Assembly: GCA_012512355.1 (NCBI GenBank)
Contig: JAAZEI010000311.1
Span: 1 to 7,416, forward strand
Direction of reading: 5' to 3'
DNA: 7,416 nt
Source of the DNA: Clostridiales bacterium
GTDB lineage: Bacteria > Bacillota > Clostridia > Christensenellales > Aristaeellaceae
Numbering within the stretch: position 1 is the first letter of the stretch; every line of letters begins with the position of its first letter. The notes beneath the pieces were generated by a model. The model saw nothing but the letters and a program-made list of their open reading frames with translations, searched no databases and had not been told where the DNA came from. Shown piece by piece: positions 1 to 6,338 of this stretch. The position numbers and the translations under genes were made by a program.

Positions 1-515
1 GGGGTGAGCTCATCGCCCAAAGCGTCCTTCATAGTAAGAGGCGCGCCTTCTTCCAGCTCCAGTTTCTTCATCTCGTTTTGATTGCCTTCAAAGACTGCAA
101 AGCTATCTCTGGACAAGACAAGCAGCTGGAAGTTCTCGATGGACTGGAATGCACCTAGCAGCGGTTTGATATGAAAACTATGAGCCACAACCGCCAATTG
201 GTCGACCGGCACATGCAGTTGATAGATGATGCAGCGGTCTTTGCTGGCCAGCACCGCGATGCCGTCCAAAGTATTGTTCCAAAAATCGAGGTCTTCCTGA
301 AGGGCATACAAAGGTGCCATCAGCGTTTCTTTCAGCTCTTTTTCCCCTAACTCATCAAGGGAGGCCTCCAGTTCCTTCAGCAGATTTTTGAAGACAATGG
401 GATCTTGCTTATTAAGAGGAAAAGATCTGTGTGTAGGCTGATAAAGAGATATGTAAATCTCACCTTCTGAAAAAAGCATTGGATCGGGAAACTGTGTGAC
501 GATTTCGTAGGTCAT
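1..515 (-). CDS. baeRF-like protein (bacterial archaeo-eukaryotic release factor family), N-terminal part
   Basis: This is a partial gene; the frame is open from the ATG at 515-513 to the left edge, giving 171 codons. A Shine-Dalgarno AAAGGA lies about 7 nt upstream. The N-terminus contains an 'ISLYQPTHR' stretch (residues 22-30), then 'DPIVFKNLLKELE' (38-50), and further on 'DLDFWNNTLDGIAVLAS', followed by a 'FHIKPLL' stretch. From memory this succession (a sLYlPTHR-like strand, QDPIrfKNLL helix, FW..dGlavf strand, fhlkPLL) is the signature of the baeRF families, distant relatives of eRF1/aRF1 proposed to act at the ribosome. The expected length is about 370 aa, so the central and L7Ae-like C-terminal parts, if present, lie outside the window. 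The real role of such proteins is poorly known. No signal peptide or membrane segment is seen, so it should be cytosolic. It is transcribed separately from the operon to the right, because a terminator lies between them. The family call is recognition by eye; the subfamily (6 or 7-like) is uncertain. Confidence 0.65.
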   Translation of the reverse strand, partial: MTYEIVTQFPDPMLFSEGEIYISLYQPTHRSFPLNKQDPIVFKNLLKELEASLDELGEKELKETLMAPLYALQEDLDFWNNTLDGIAVLASKDRCIIYQLHVPVDQLAVVAHSFHIKPLLGAFQSIENFQLLVLSRDSFAVFEGNQNEMKKLELEEGAPLTMKDALGDELT

Positions 516-529
516 CTGTAGTCCTTTCT

Positions 530-569
530 GTGCATCCCTTCAATGCCTTAATGGCTTAAGTGAATGCAC
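530..569 (-). promoter_or_regulatory. Leader hairpin abutting the ribosome-binding site of the baeRF-like gene
   Basis: On the minus strand the outer arms GTGCAT (569-564) and ATGCAC (535-530) pair perfectly. Inside them TCA pairs with TGA, and CTTAA pairs with TTAAG around a 4-nt loop GCCA. This makes 6+3+5 bp, with two 4-nt bulges (GCAT and AGGG) both on the 3' side. The structure ends one base before the AAAGGA ribosome-binding site (528-523). The pairing is read directly from the sequence; a role in translation control is inference. Confidence 0.4.
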
Positions 570-598
570 TCCTGTTAAGGATATGATTTTCTATCTGA

Positions 599-628
599 AT
601 TATACCCAATTAATTGTGAAAATATTCA
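599..628 (-). promoter_or_regulatory. Putative sigma-A promoter of the baeRF-like gene
   Basis: A perfect -10 box TATAAT occupies 604-599 on the minus strand, in A+T-rich DNA downstream of the operon terminator. The best -35 I can find is TGAATA (628-623) at 18 bp spacing, which matches TTGACA at only three positions, so the promoter may need an activator or be weak. The start of transcription would be near 592, giving a leader of about 77 nt. A 10-bp palindrome, CAATTAATTG, lies at 607-616 between the two boxes and could be an operator. Confidence 0.45.
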
Positions 629-640
629 TCCCTAAATTTT

Positions 641-675
641 AAAAAGCGCTGATTTTAAAATTCTTAAAATCAGCG
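641..675 (-). terminator. Intrinsic terminator of the divIC-ppx-addA-nadD operon
   Basis: A perfect 12-bp inverted repeat (arms 664-675 and 647-658, 5-nt loop) is followed on the minus strand by C and then five T (645-641). It lies 22 nt past the nadD stop codon. The T tract is present only in the minus direction, so it terminates the leftward operon. The stem is A+T-rich at its top and has CGCTG at its base. Confidence 0.85.
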
Positions 676-696
676 AAATGACCCCCAAGCGCTCCC

Positions 697-1320
697 TTAA
701 TCTTTTATTTCGGCAGCCTTGGCAGCGACCTGATAAAGCCGTTCCTCCTCTATGTAATCAGCCACCAAAGCCGGGACCAGCTTCCTGATACTCTCACCAT
801 TTTGCAGCGCATCGCGAACCATGCTGGAGGAGATTGGAAGCCCCGGCTTTGACAGCAGACAGCTGTACAGTCCATAGTTTTGCAAGAGTTCCTGCTGCAT
901 GTTGATGACGCCGGTTAAATCATCTCCCGGCCGCAGCACAACGGCCATACGGCATAGCTTTGCCACATCCTGGGCTGTGTGCCAGGTGGGAAACAAGTAC
1001 AGGGTGTCCGAGCCGATGAGGTAGATTAATTCGTCCCGCGGACGCAATTCTTTTAATTTGCGCAAGGTATCCACCGTGTAGGTGGTGCCCCTTCGCCTCA
1101 GCTCCATATCAGTGACTTCAAAGCGGCTGTCTTCCAGACAGATGAGCCTGAGCATCTCAAGCCTCTGTACGCCGCTGGCGATGGGCCGCTTGTGGGGTGG
1201 GTCGCCATCGGGCAAGAAAAGCAGACGATCCAATTTCAGTTCATCCAAAGCGTTTGTCGCGATTTGAACATGGCCCAGGTGAACCGGGTCAAAAGTGCCG
1301 CCCATCAAGCCGCAGGTCAC
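697..1320 (-). CDS. nadD: Nicotinate-nucleotide adenylyltransferase NadD
   Basis: NadD transfers AMP from ATP to nicotinate mononucleotide to make deamido-NAD, a late step shared by the de novo and Preiss-Handler routes to NAD, in the cytosol. The 207-aa product has the nucleotidyltransferase motif GGTFDPVHLGH (residues 7-17, with the HxGH signature H14..H17), PPHK (41-44), RGTTYTVDTL (77-86, the RxGxSYTxDTL motif with Thr for Ser), GSDTLYLFPTW (103-113) and ISSSMVR (163-169, the ISSTxIR motif). The start chosen is GTG at 1320-1318. It forms a GTGA overlap with the addA stop and has GGGAGG (1333-1328) 7 nt upstream. A longer in-frame TTG at 1335 lies inside that Shine-Dalgarno and is unlikely. 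It is the last gene of the operon. The yqeK and rsfS genes that often follow nadD in Firmicutes are absent, and a terminator comes next. Confidence 0.95.
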   Translation of the reverse strand: MTCGLMGGTFDPVHLGHVQIATNALDELKLDRLLFLPDGDPPHKRPIASGVQRLEMLRLICLEDSRFEVTDMELRRRGTTYTVDTLRKLKELRPRDELIYLIGSDTLYLFPTWHTAQDVAKLCRMAVVLRPGDDLTGVINMQQELLQNYGLYSCLLSKPGLPISSSMVRDALQNGESIRKLVPALVADYIEEERLYQVAAKAAEIKD

Positions 1321-4300
1321 AGAACATCCTCCCAAGGCAGGTAGCGAATTGTTTCTGTCTGCGTGATGGGAATCAATTCACCGATGTCCAGCGCATACAG
1401 AAAAGCCGCTTTAACAGGAATCTGAGTGATGTCGCCCAGCGCCCGCATATACCAGCGCAGCTGGTCACGATAGCGGCTTTTGATGACATAGGCCGGTGCT
1501 CTGTCGGTTTTGTAATCGATCAGCACCCAACCGGTATCTTCTTTGAAGCAGCAGTCAATGACACCTTGGACGATGAGCCCCTGCTCCGCCACCAGGGAGA
1601 ATGGCCACTCGCGATGCACCTCATCTGATAAAAGCATGCGCCTGCCCAAATCGCTTCTGTAAAAATCAGCAATTCGCCTGACATCCACCGCCTGGAGCTG
1701 TGCCTCTTCAAGACGCCCCTCGCCCACGAGCTCCTGGAGCGCCAGCGCGATGCATGCTTCAAGCTTTTGGGGTTCCAGCCCACTGAGTGGCTCAAGGGGC
1801 AAACTGCCCAGGGCTTTGTGTGTGGCGATGCCCCGTTCTATCCCTGGGACGGCGCTCCTGGGCATGAGAAGCTGGCTTTGCAGGGTCAGCTCCTCAAAGC
1901 TCTGCCGCTTCAGCTGGGGCGTTTCTTCCTCCGCCTCCGCCTGCAAATTAACAAGCTGCGTGACCGACAGTTTTAAGGGATGGTTCTTTTCAAATTGCAG
2001 GGGCGCCAGCATCGCCATGATCTGAGGGCCAGGAACCAGACTTTCGGGCAGGGGAATGTCAATCACCTGCCCGCTTGAAGCCCTTGCAAGGGAGCTGGCC
2101 GGATGATAAAGGATTTGCCAGCGGCTGCCATTGGGCGCGCTGTATAGGCTGTCTTCCCCGCTGTGCAGAGCAGGATATATGCTGCCGCCTACCCACTCCA
2201 ACATGTTGGCCGCTTTGCCCGGGCCGGCCCCGCTGCCTGCCATGGCCCAGCGCTTTTGCTCTTTTGCAAGGCTGGAAGGGGCCGAGAGCATAATCAGCCG
2301 CTCTTTGGTTCTGGTCATAGCGACATACAGCAGCCGCGCCTCTTCGCTGCGAATCTGCCTGTCTTTCTTCACCTGAATGGCCTTGCCAGCCAGGGTGTGA
2401 TACGTCAGCCGCTGCTCCTGATCCACCAGTTTTAGCGCCAAGCCGTCCTGCGCGTCCATCAGCAGCAGATCTCCTTGACTGCCCAAACGAAAACGGTGTG
2501 CCAGGTCAGGCAAAAACACGACAGGGAACTCCAGTCCCTTGGATTTGTGGATGGTCATGATGCGCACCACATCCTCCCCTGCCCCCAGTGTGGCGGCGGC
2601 CCGGGTGTTGTCCTGCTTTCTGGCCTGCGTGACACGGCTTAAAAAGCCATGCAGTGTCTGCGGCTCGGGATTGGGCGAGGAGCGCTCGCACAGCAGGCGC
2701 AGGTTGGCCCGCCGCAGTTCGCCCTGCGGCTTGGCGCCTGCTCTGGCATAGATGCCCGTTTCGCGCAGCAGACGCCGCACAAAGCCTTCCAGCGGCAAGT
2801 TGTCACACAGCAGACGCCATTGCGCCAGCCTCCCGATGACATCGCCAACCATGGTATCGGTTTCTTGTATATCAAAAAAGACCTTGTAAAAAGGCTGACT
2901 TTTATCGCCGGCATTGCGAATGCGAATGAGGTCCTGGGGCCCAAATTGAAAAGGCGGTGCGGAAATTACGGACATCAGCCGCTCATCATCGTAGGGATTA
3001 TCCAGGATATGCAGAAGATTGAGAAAATCAGTCACTTCAATCAAGTCAAAGAACTGGCTGTCGGCGTCTGAATAAACGGGGATTCCCTGCTCACGCAGCA
3101 CGCCCGCAATTTTCTCGGCACGTCCCGAAGCACTGCGCAGCAGGATAACCATGTCCCGAAAGCTCAAGGCCTTGGGGCCATCACGTCCCTGGATGATGCT
3201 GCCCCGAAGAGAAACAATGCGCTGCGCGATCAGCAGGGCCTCGCGCTCGCTGCCGCCCAGCTGCTCGCCCTCCTCCTCTTCATCTCCCTGTTTGGGAAGA
3301 ATCAGGTGCAGTTCGCAGGGCGGGTCCTGAAAGCTGTGAGAGCCGGGATAGAGCGCGGCTTCGCTGTCATAATCGATCTCCAGCGCGCCGCCTTGCAGCG
3401 CATGGTCAAACACATGGTTAACCGACAGCAGAATGTTATCGCGCGAACGAAAATTCTCACTCAGGGTGATTACCCGCTCCGCCGCGTCAGGCGATGCGTC
3501 AAAAGCTGAATACTTGTCAAGAAATAGCATGGGGTCAGCCAGTCGGAAGCGATAAATGCTCTGCTTGACATCCCCCACCATGAACAGGCTGGCATTGGCC
3601 GAATGCAGCCCTTTGATAATGGCCTCCTGAATCCTGGAAATATCCTGGTATTCATCCACAAAAATGGCTTCATACTGCCGGTGCACCTCAAAGAGAACAG
3701 CAGGGTTACCCAGACATGCCAGGGCCAGATGCTCAAGGTCCGCATAATCCCACAGCTGTTTTGCCCGCTTGAGCTGGCCATAACGCTCATGGCTACGCTG
3801 GGTCAACCCTGCCAGCGCGCGCAGAGCCGGTTGGGTAAACGCAATGTCATTCTTCGCCTTATGCAGCGCCTCCTCCCCCCGGGGGAGGCTGTTAATGGCC
3901 CGGTCAAGGCTGGCCTTGGCCGCATCACGCAAAGCCTTGAACTGTTCTTTTAACGCTTCGCTCTCTTGCTCCCCTGCACGGGCAGTCGATAGCCTGACAA
4001 ACTTCGCCTGCCACTCGGGCGGCAGGCTGTCATAGGCCAACAGACATTCCTGGACAAAAAGCGCCATTTCAAGATCGGCCTGCGCAGCAGGCAAATAGCG
4101 CGCAGGCCCGCCGGGGAGGCTGGCGATCTCAATGCAGGCAAAGGCCAGCGCCACTGCGGACTCCGCCTCCAGCAGCGATTCGTTTTTTAATATTCGGTAC
4201 CAGGATGTTCCGCTCAGATCCTCGGGCATGCCCTTGGCGGTCTGCTCCTGCAGCCACTCCCAGGGGTTTTCCTGGGACATTAAAAAAGTATGCAGCCGGT

Positions 4301-4793
4301 AAAACAAATCCTCAATCTGCATATCCGTGTACTGTTCAATCAGGCAAAGGCTGTCTTCATCGGGGGTCTCATACATCTCTTCCATCTCATCATGCAAAGC
4401 ACGCTCCAGCAGGCTCTTGAGCAGGCCCTCATCGCCTACCTTGCTTTGCGGGTCGGCCCCCACGGCCTGAAAATGCCGCTTGATGAGCTTGATGCAAAAC
4501 TGATGAAGGGTGCTGATATCAGCGCTGCCCAGACGGTCGCGCTGCACCTTGAGCGCCTTGCTTTGCACCGCTTCGGGCAGCAGGGTTTTGAGCAGACGCT
4601 CGCGCATCTCGGTAGCGGCGGCCCGCGTAAAAGTAACCACCAGCATGCGCTCGATGTCCTGTCCTTCCCGCAGCATGGCCATGATGCGCTCAATGAGCAC
4701 GGCCGTCTTGCCGCTGCCGGCTGCGGCGCTGACAAGGATGCTGCGGTTGCGCGCCTGGATGGCCGCCAGCTGTTTTGTTGTCCATTCAGGCAT
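1317..4793 (-). CDS. addA: ATP-dependent helicase/nuclease subunit A (AddA)
   Basis: AddA is the helicase and 3'-strand nuclease subunit of the AddAB complex, which resects double-strand breaks for RecA and is the Firmicutes counterpart of RecBCD. The 1158-aa product has the superfamily 1A helicase motifs in order: Q8 in WTTKQ, Walker A AAAGSGKT (23-30), TFTRAAATEMR (54-64), STLHQFC, motif II DEYQD (380-384), VGDVKQSIYRFR (from 406), ENFRS, TIHKSKGLEFP (747-757) and LLYVAMTRTKERL (821-833). The C-terminal RecB-type nuclease has GIATH (H992), E1062, D1080 in GVIDC, DYKTD (1093-1097) and QLRWY (Q1111, Y1115), so it looks catalytically complete. The ATG at 4793 is chosen over an upstream in-frame ATG at 4838 because AGGAGG lies 6 nt before it and it overlaps the ppx stop by 8 nt. 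The protein is somewhat shorter than B. subtilis AddA (about 1230 aa). The usual partner addB is not adjacent: ppx lies upstream and nadD downstream. Confidence 0.96.
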   Translation of the reverse strand: MPEWTTKQLAAIQARNRSILVSAAAGSGKTAVLIERIMAMLREGQDIERMLVVTFTRAAATEMRERLLKTLLPEAVQSKALKVQRDRLGSADISTLHQFCIKLIKRHFQAVGADPQSKVGDEGLLKSLLERALHDEMEEMYETPDEDSLCLIEQYTDMQIEDLFYRLHTFLMSQENPWEWLQEQTAKGMPEDLSGTSWYRILKNESLLEAESAVALAFACIEIASLPGGPARYLPAAQADLEMALFVQECLLAYDSLPPEWQAKFVRLSTARAGEQESEALKEQFKALRDAAKASLDRAINSLPRGEEALHKAKNDIAFTQPALRALAGLTQRSHERYGQLKRAKQLWDYADLEHLALACLGNPAVLFEVHRQYEAIFVDEYQDISRIQEAIIKGLHSANASLFMVGDVKQSIYRFRLADPMLFLDKYSAFDASPDAAERVITLSENFRSRDNILLSVNHVFDHALQGGALEIDYDSEAALYPGSHSFQDPPCELHLILPKQGDEEEEGEQLGGSEREALLIAQRIVSLRGSIIQGRDGPKALSFRDMVILLRSASGRAEKIAGVLREQGIPVYSDADSQFFDLIEVTDFLNLLHILDNPYDDERLMSVISAPPFQFGPQDLIRIRNAGDKSQPFYKVFFDIQETDTMVGDVIGRLAQWRLLCDNLPLEGFVRRLLRETGIYARAGAKPQGELRRANLRLLCERSSPNPEPQTLHGFLSRVTQARKQDNTRAAATLGAGEDVVRIMTIHKSKGLEFPVVFLPDLAHRFRLGSQGDLLLMDAQDGLALKLVDQEQRLTYHTLAGKAIQVKKDRQIRSEEARLLYVAMTRTKERLIMLSAPSSLAKEQKRWAMAGSGAGPGKAANMLEWVGGSIYPALHSGEDSLYSAPNGSRWQILYHPASSLARASSGQVIDIPLPESLVPGPQIMAMLAPLQFEKNHPLKLSVTQLVNLQAEAEEETPQLKRQSFEELTLQSQLLMPRSAVPGIERGIATHKALGSLPLEPLSGLEPQKLEACIALALQELVGEGRLEEAQLQAVDVRRIADFYRSDLGRRMLLSDEVHREWPFSLVAEQGLIVQGVIDCCFKEDTGWVLIDYKTDRAPAYVIKSRYRDQLRWYMRALGDITQIPVKAAFLYALDIGELIPITQTETIRYLPWEDVL
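1321..1333 (-). promoter_or_regulatory. Ribosome-binding site that sets the nadD start at GTG
   Basis: GGGAGG at 1333-1328 lies 7 nt before GTG (1320). It sits inside the end of addA, so nadD translation likely relies on ribosomes finishing addA as well as on this site. It excludes the TTG at 1335, whose first codons are the Shine-Dalgarno itself. Confidence 0.8.
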
Positions 4794-5718
4794 CGTGATC
4801 CTCCTGCGGGCAGTGATAAAGCCGATAAAGGTAACCATCCAAATTATTGCGCCGGGTCACCCGGATGCGGTTAATATTCAGATAATCCATCAGGCTTTTG
4901 AGAATCGTCAGTCCCGTGGGCAAAATATGCACCCGGGAGGAGGGCATGCCGGGCAGCGCCGCCCGTTCCTGGGGACTGAGCAGCGCCAAACGCTCAAGCC
5001 ACTCCCCCGCTTCATCCCGGCTGATGTCTTTTCCCTCGGGACAAGGCTGGTGATAGGGCTGCATGAGCATCATGTTGATCAGGGTGGTTCCGGTGCCGCC
5101 CACGAGCGTCCACTCCTTGGGCAATTGGGCAGGCAAGGTCAGCTCTTTTCCAATCAGCTCAGATGATATGTTCAAAGCAGAGCGCATATCTTCCCTGTTG
5201 TTAATAGGCTGCCACTGCAGCAGGCGGCTGGTGCCCAGCTGCAGGCTTTTGGTAAAAGAAAGCCCTGTTGCGCGATCCCCAATGGCCAACTCGGTGGAGC
5301 CGCCGCCAATATCAATCATCCCCTGAAGACCTTCTTGATGGGAGGCGCAGGCAGCGCCCAGAAAAGACAGCTGCGCTTCTTCATCCCCCGAAATGATGCG
5401 GCTGAGCGTCATGGGGGCCATGGCTGCGATATAGAAATCAAGCTCATTGCGATTGAGCGCATCGCGCATAGCGCTGGTGGCAATCAGCCGCACTTCCTGG
5501 GCGCCGGCCTGCTTGGCCATGTGGTGAAGCTTGGATACTGCCCTGGCACAGCGCTCCATCCCCTCTTCGCTGAAGCTTCTTTTGTCATTCATGGATAGGA
5601 ATAAGGCTGTCTCCTCCCGCGCCCGCTGCGGATCGGAGAGGGTTTCATCGATATTGGCTGTCATCATCTTCACAGAGTTAGATCCGATGGAAATAATACC
5701 CAGACGCAGCGGCTTCAT
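4786..5718 (-). CDS. ppx: Ppx/GppA family phosphatase (exopolyphosphatase-like)
   Basis: The family cleaves terminal phosphate from polyphosphate or from pppGpp; which of these applies here cannot be told from sequence. The 310-aa length fits the short two-domain form of the ASKHA (actin-like) fold. Visible motifs are the first phosphate loop ISIGSNSV (9-16), ATSAMRDA (80-87), SGDEEAQLSFLGA (110-122, holding the likely catalytic Glu), the second phosphate loop IDIGGGSTEL (135-144), the nucleotide-binding-like VGGTGTTL (206-213) and RVHILPTG (262-269). Oddly, the usual Asp of the first loop (normally xIDxGSNS) is Ser10. The start ATG (5718) overlaps the stop of the upstream divIC-like gene as ATGA. 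No good Shine-Dalgarno precedes it at normal spacing and the in-frame codons upstream soon reach a stop, so translation is probably coupled to divIC. DivIC-Ppx neighbours are common in clostridia. The family call is firm; the gene symbol is less so. Confidence 0.9.
   Translation of the reverse strand: MKPLRLGIISIGSNSVKMMTANIDETLSDPQRAREETALFLSMNDKRSFSEEGMERCARAVSKLHHMAKQAGAQEVRLIATSAMRDALNRNELDFYIAAMAPMTLSRIISGDEEAQLSFLGAACASHQEGLQGMIDIGGGSTELAIGDRATGLSFTKSLQLGTSRLLQWQPINNREDMRSALNISSELIGKELTLPAQLPKEWTLVGGTGTTLINMMLMQPYHQPCPEGKDISRDEAGEWLERLALLSPQERAALPGMPSSRVHILPTGLTILKSLMDYLNINRIRVTRRNNLDGYLYRLYHCPQEDHDA
4794..4805 (-). promoter_or_regulatory. Ribosome-binding site that sets the addA start
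   Basis: AGGAGG at 4805-4800 stands 6 nt before the ATG at 4793, within the last codons of the ppx-like gene. This optimal site decides for the start at 4793 rather than the ATG 45 nt further upstream. Confidence 0.8.
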
Positions 5719-6077
5719 GGCCTCAGGCGCATATCAGCAGGCGCCCCCTCCTTGCCCCAGAGAACTTCGGGGTTGGTGACTACAAATCGTATTTCACCCG
5801 GCGCCAGGTAGCCATACTGCGTTCGTGCCTCGCTAGCGATAAATTCATCTGTCGAGGCCAAAACAAGCTGGTCGGCCAGCTCCACCACTTCCTTTTGCTT
5901 AAGGGTAACCAGATAACTGCCCTCATCCACCAGCGCTTTCCACTCTTTAAGCTGTGTGTTGATGTTATTGTTGATGACGCTGAATATCGCCACGATGATA
6001 AACAAAATGGCTGCCAGGACGATGCCCGGCACCTGGACATACCTCAATTTATATAAATTGTGTCGTTTTCCTTGCAT
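5715..6077 (-). CDS. divIC: Septum formation initiator family protein (DivIC/FtsB-like)
   Basis: This is a 120-aa bitopic membrane protein. It has a short basic cytosolic N-terminus (KRHNLYKLR), one membrane segment at about residues 16-35, a predicted coiled coil at about 38-75 (TQLKEWKALVDEGSYL...), and then the family's C-terminal motif 'DEFIASEARTQYGYLAPGE' (77-95, matching the yIe..AR..lGyv.pGE pattern of DivIC/FtsB proteins). Such proteins pair with FtsL and DivIB in the division complex and help activate septal wall synthesis, with the coiled coil outside the membrane. It is the first gene of the operon. GGGAGG (6094-6089) precedes the ATG by 11 nt, a slightly long spacing, and no alternative start fits better. 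Its stop overlaps the ppx start by 4 nt. FtsL-type proteins are an alternative, but the AR..GY..PGE motif and the ppx neighbour favour DivIC. Confidence 0.85.
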   Translation of the reverse strand: MQGKRHNLYKLRYVQVPGIVLAAILFIIVAIFSVINNNINTQLKEWKALVDEGSYLVTLKQKEVVELADQLVLASTDEFIASEARTQYGYLAPGEIRFVVTNPEVLWGKEGAPADMRLRP

Positions 6078-6117
6078 GTGATTGGGAACCTCCCGTCTGT
6101 TCTGTGCTCTTGGCCTG

Positions 6118-6146
6118 ATTATACCACAGCTTATGGGATGGGTTAA
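6118..6146 (-). promoter_or_regulatory. Sigma-A promoter of the divIC-ppx-addA-nadD operon
   Basis: On the minus strand the -35 box is TTAACC (6146-6141, four of six matches to TTGACA), the spacer is 17 bp, and the -10 box is a perfect TATAAT (6123-6118) preceded by TGG, which makes it an extended -10. Transcription would start near 6111, leaving a leader of about 34 nt before the divIC-like ATG. No other convincing promoter was seen inside the operon. Confidence 0.75.
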
Positions 6147-6149
6147 ATG

Positions 6150-6164
6150 CTCTGATCAGCAGAG
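6150..6164. repeat. Small inverted repeat upstream of the operon promoter
   Basis: Arms CTCTG (6150-6154) and CAGAG (6160-6164) flank ATCAG, and the centre also holds the 8-bp palindrome CTGATCAG (6152-6159). It lies 3 bp upstream of the -35 box of the leftward promoter, where an activator could bind. It is short and could be chance. Confidence 0.2.
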
Positions 6165-6273
6165 TTCGTGTCAACTTGCTGTAAGTCAGGTTAATATACC
6201 AATTTGATGCCTATTGGCGAATACATCAGAAACTGCTTTTTAATGTCGCATAAGGTAAAATAAGCCATATAAC

Positions 6274-6302
6274 TTGACAAATCCATCACTTGCTCATAAA
6301 AT
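6274..6302 (+). promoter_or_regulatory. Sigma-A promoter of the solute-binding protein gene
   Basis: A perfect -35 TTGACA (6274-6279), a 17-bp spacer and a -10 TAAAAT (6297-6302, five of six matches) give a near-consensus housekeeping promoter. Transcription would start near 6309, leaving a leader of about 30 nt that is mostly A+T followed by the Shine-Dalgarno. Confidence 0.85.
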
Positions 6303-6322
6303 TATATTAAATCTAAATATAA
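6302..6322. repeat. Inverted repeat over the start of transcription, possible operator
   Basis: Perfect 7-bp arms TTATATT (6302-6308) and AATATAA (6316-6322) are separated by 7 bp. They run from the last base of the -10 box, across the expected start of transcription, to just before the ribosome-binding site. A repressor bound here would block transcription, as is usual for sugar regulons. The arms are pure A+T in A+T-rich DNA, so chance is a real alternative. Confidence 0.3.
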
Positions 6323-6326
6323 AAAA

Positions 6327-6331
6327 GGAGG
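6327..6331 (+). promoter_or_regulatory. Ribosome-binding site that sets the TTG start of the solute-binding protein
   Basis: GGAGG preceded by an A tract lies 7 nt before TTG (6339). No ATG is available nearby; the first in-frame ATG is in the middle of the signal peptide. The site therefore fixes TTG as the start. Confidence 0.85.
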
Positions 6332-6338
6332 CATCCCA

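Larger units (their letters stand above)
6078..6338. other. Divergent intergenic region
   Basis: This 261-bp A+T-rich spacer separates the leftward operon from the rightward transporter gene. It contains the leftward promoter (6118-6146), the rightward promoter (6274-6302), about 127 bp between their -35 boxes, and minor inverted repeats at 6150-6164, 6199-6217 (CCAAT/ATTGG) and 6302-6322. I saw no convincing catabolite-responsive element, riboswitch, tRNA or small coding frame with a ribosome-binding site. Confidence 0.7.

Noticed and set aside
2649..3071. Plus-strand open frame (140 codons) opposite the middle of addA
   Set aside because: It overlaps conserved helicase sequence and has no recognisable motif or start signal.
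4794..4838. Upstream extension of AddA by 15 residues
   Set aside because: The ATG at 4838 lies deep within ppx without a good ribosome-binding site, while the ATG at 4793 has AGGAGG at 6 nt and begins the normal AddA N-terminus.
4290..4874. Plus-strand open frame (194 codons) opposite the N-terminal part of addA
   Set aside because: It is a shadow of the conserved helicase sequence; no ribosome-binding site or domain is evident.
4510..5166. Plus-strand open frame (218 codons) across addA and ppx
   Set aside because: It lies opposite two well-supported genes, crosses their junction, and its product is serine/arginine-rich with no recognisable domain.
6169..6174. Perfect TTGACA on the minus strand upstream of the operon
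   Set aside because: No -10 box lies 16-18 bp downstream of it; the extended -10 at 6118-6126 pairs better with TTAACC at 6141-6146.
6199..6217. CCAAT/ATTGG inverted repeat in the intergenic region
   Set aside because: The arms are only 5 bp with a 9-bp spacer and it is not placed at either promoter; chance is likely.
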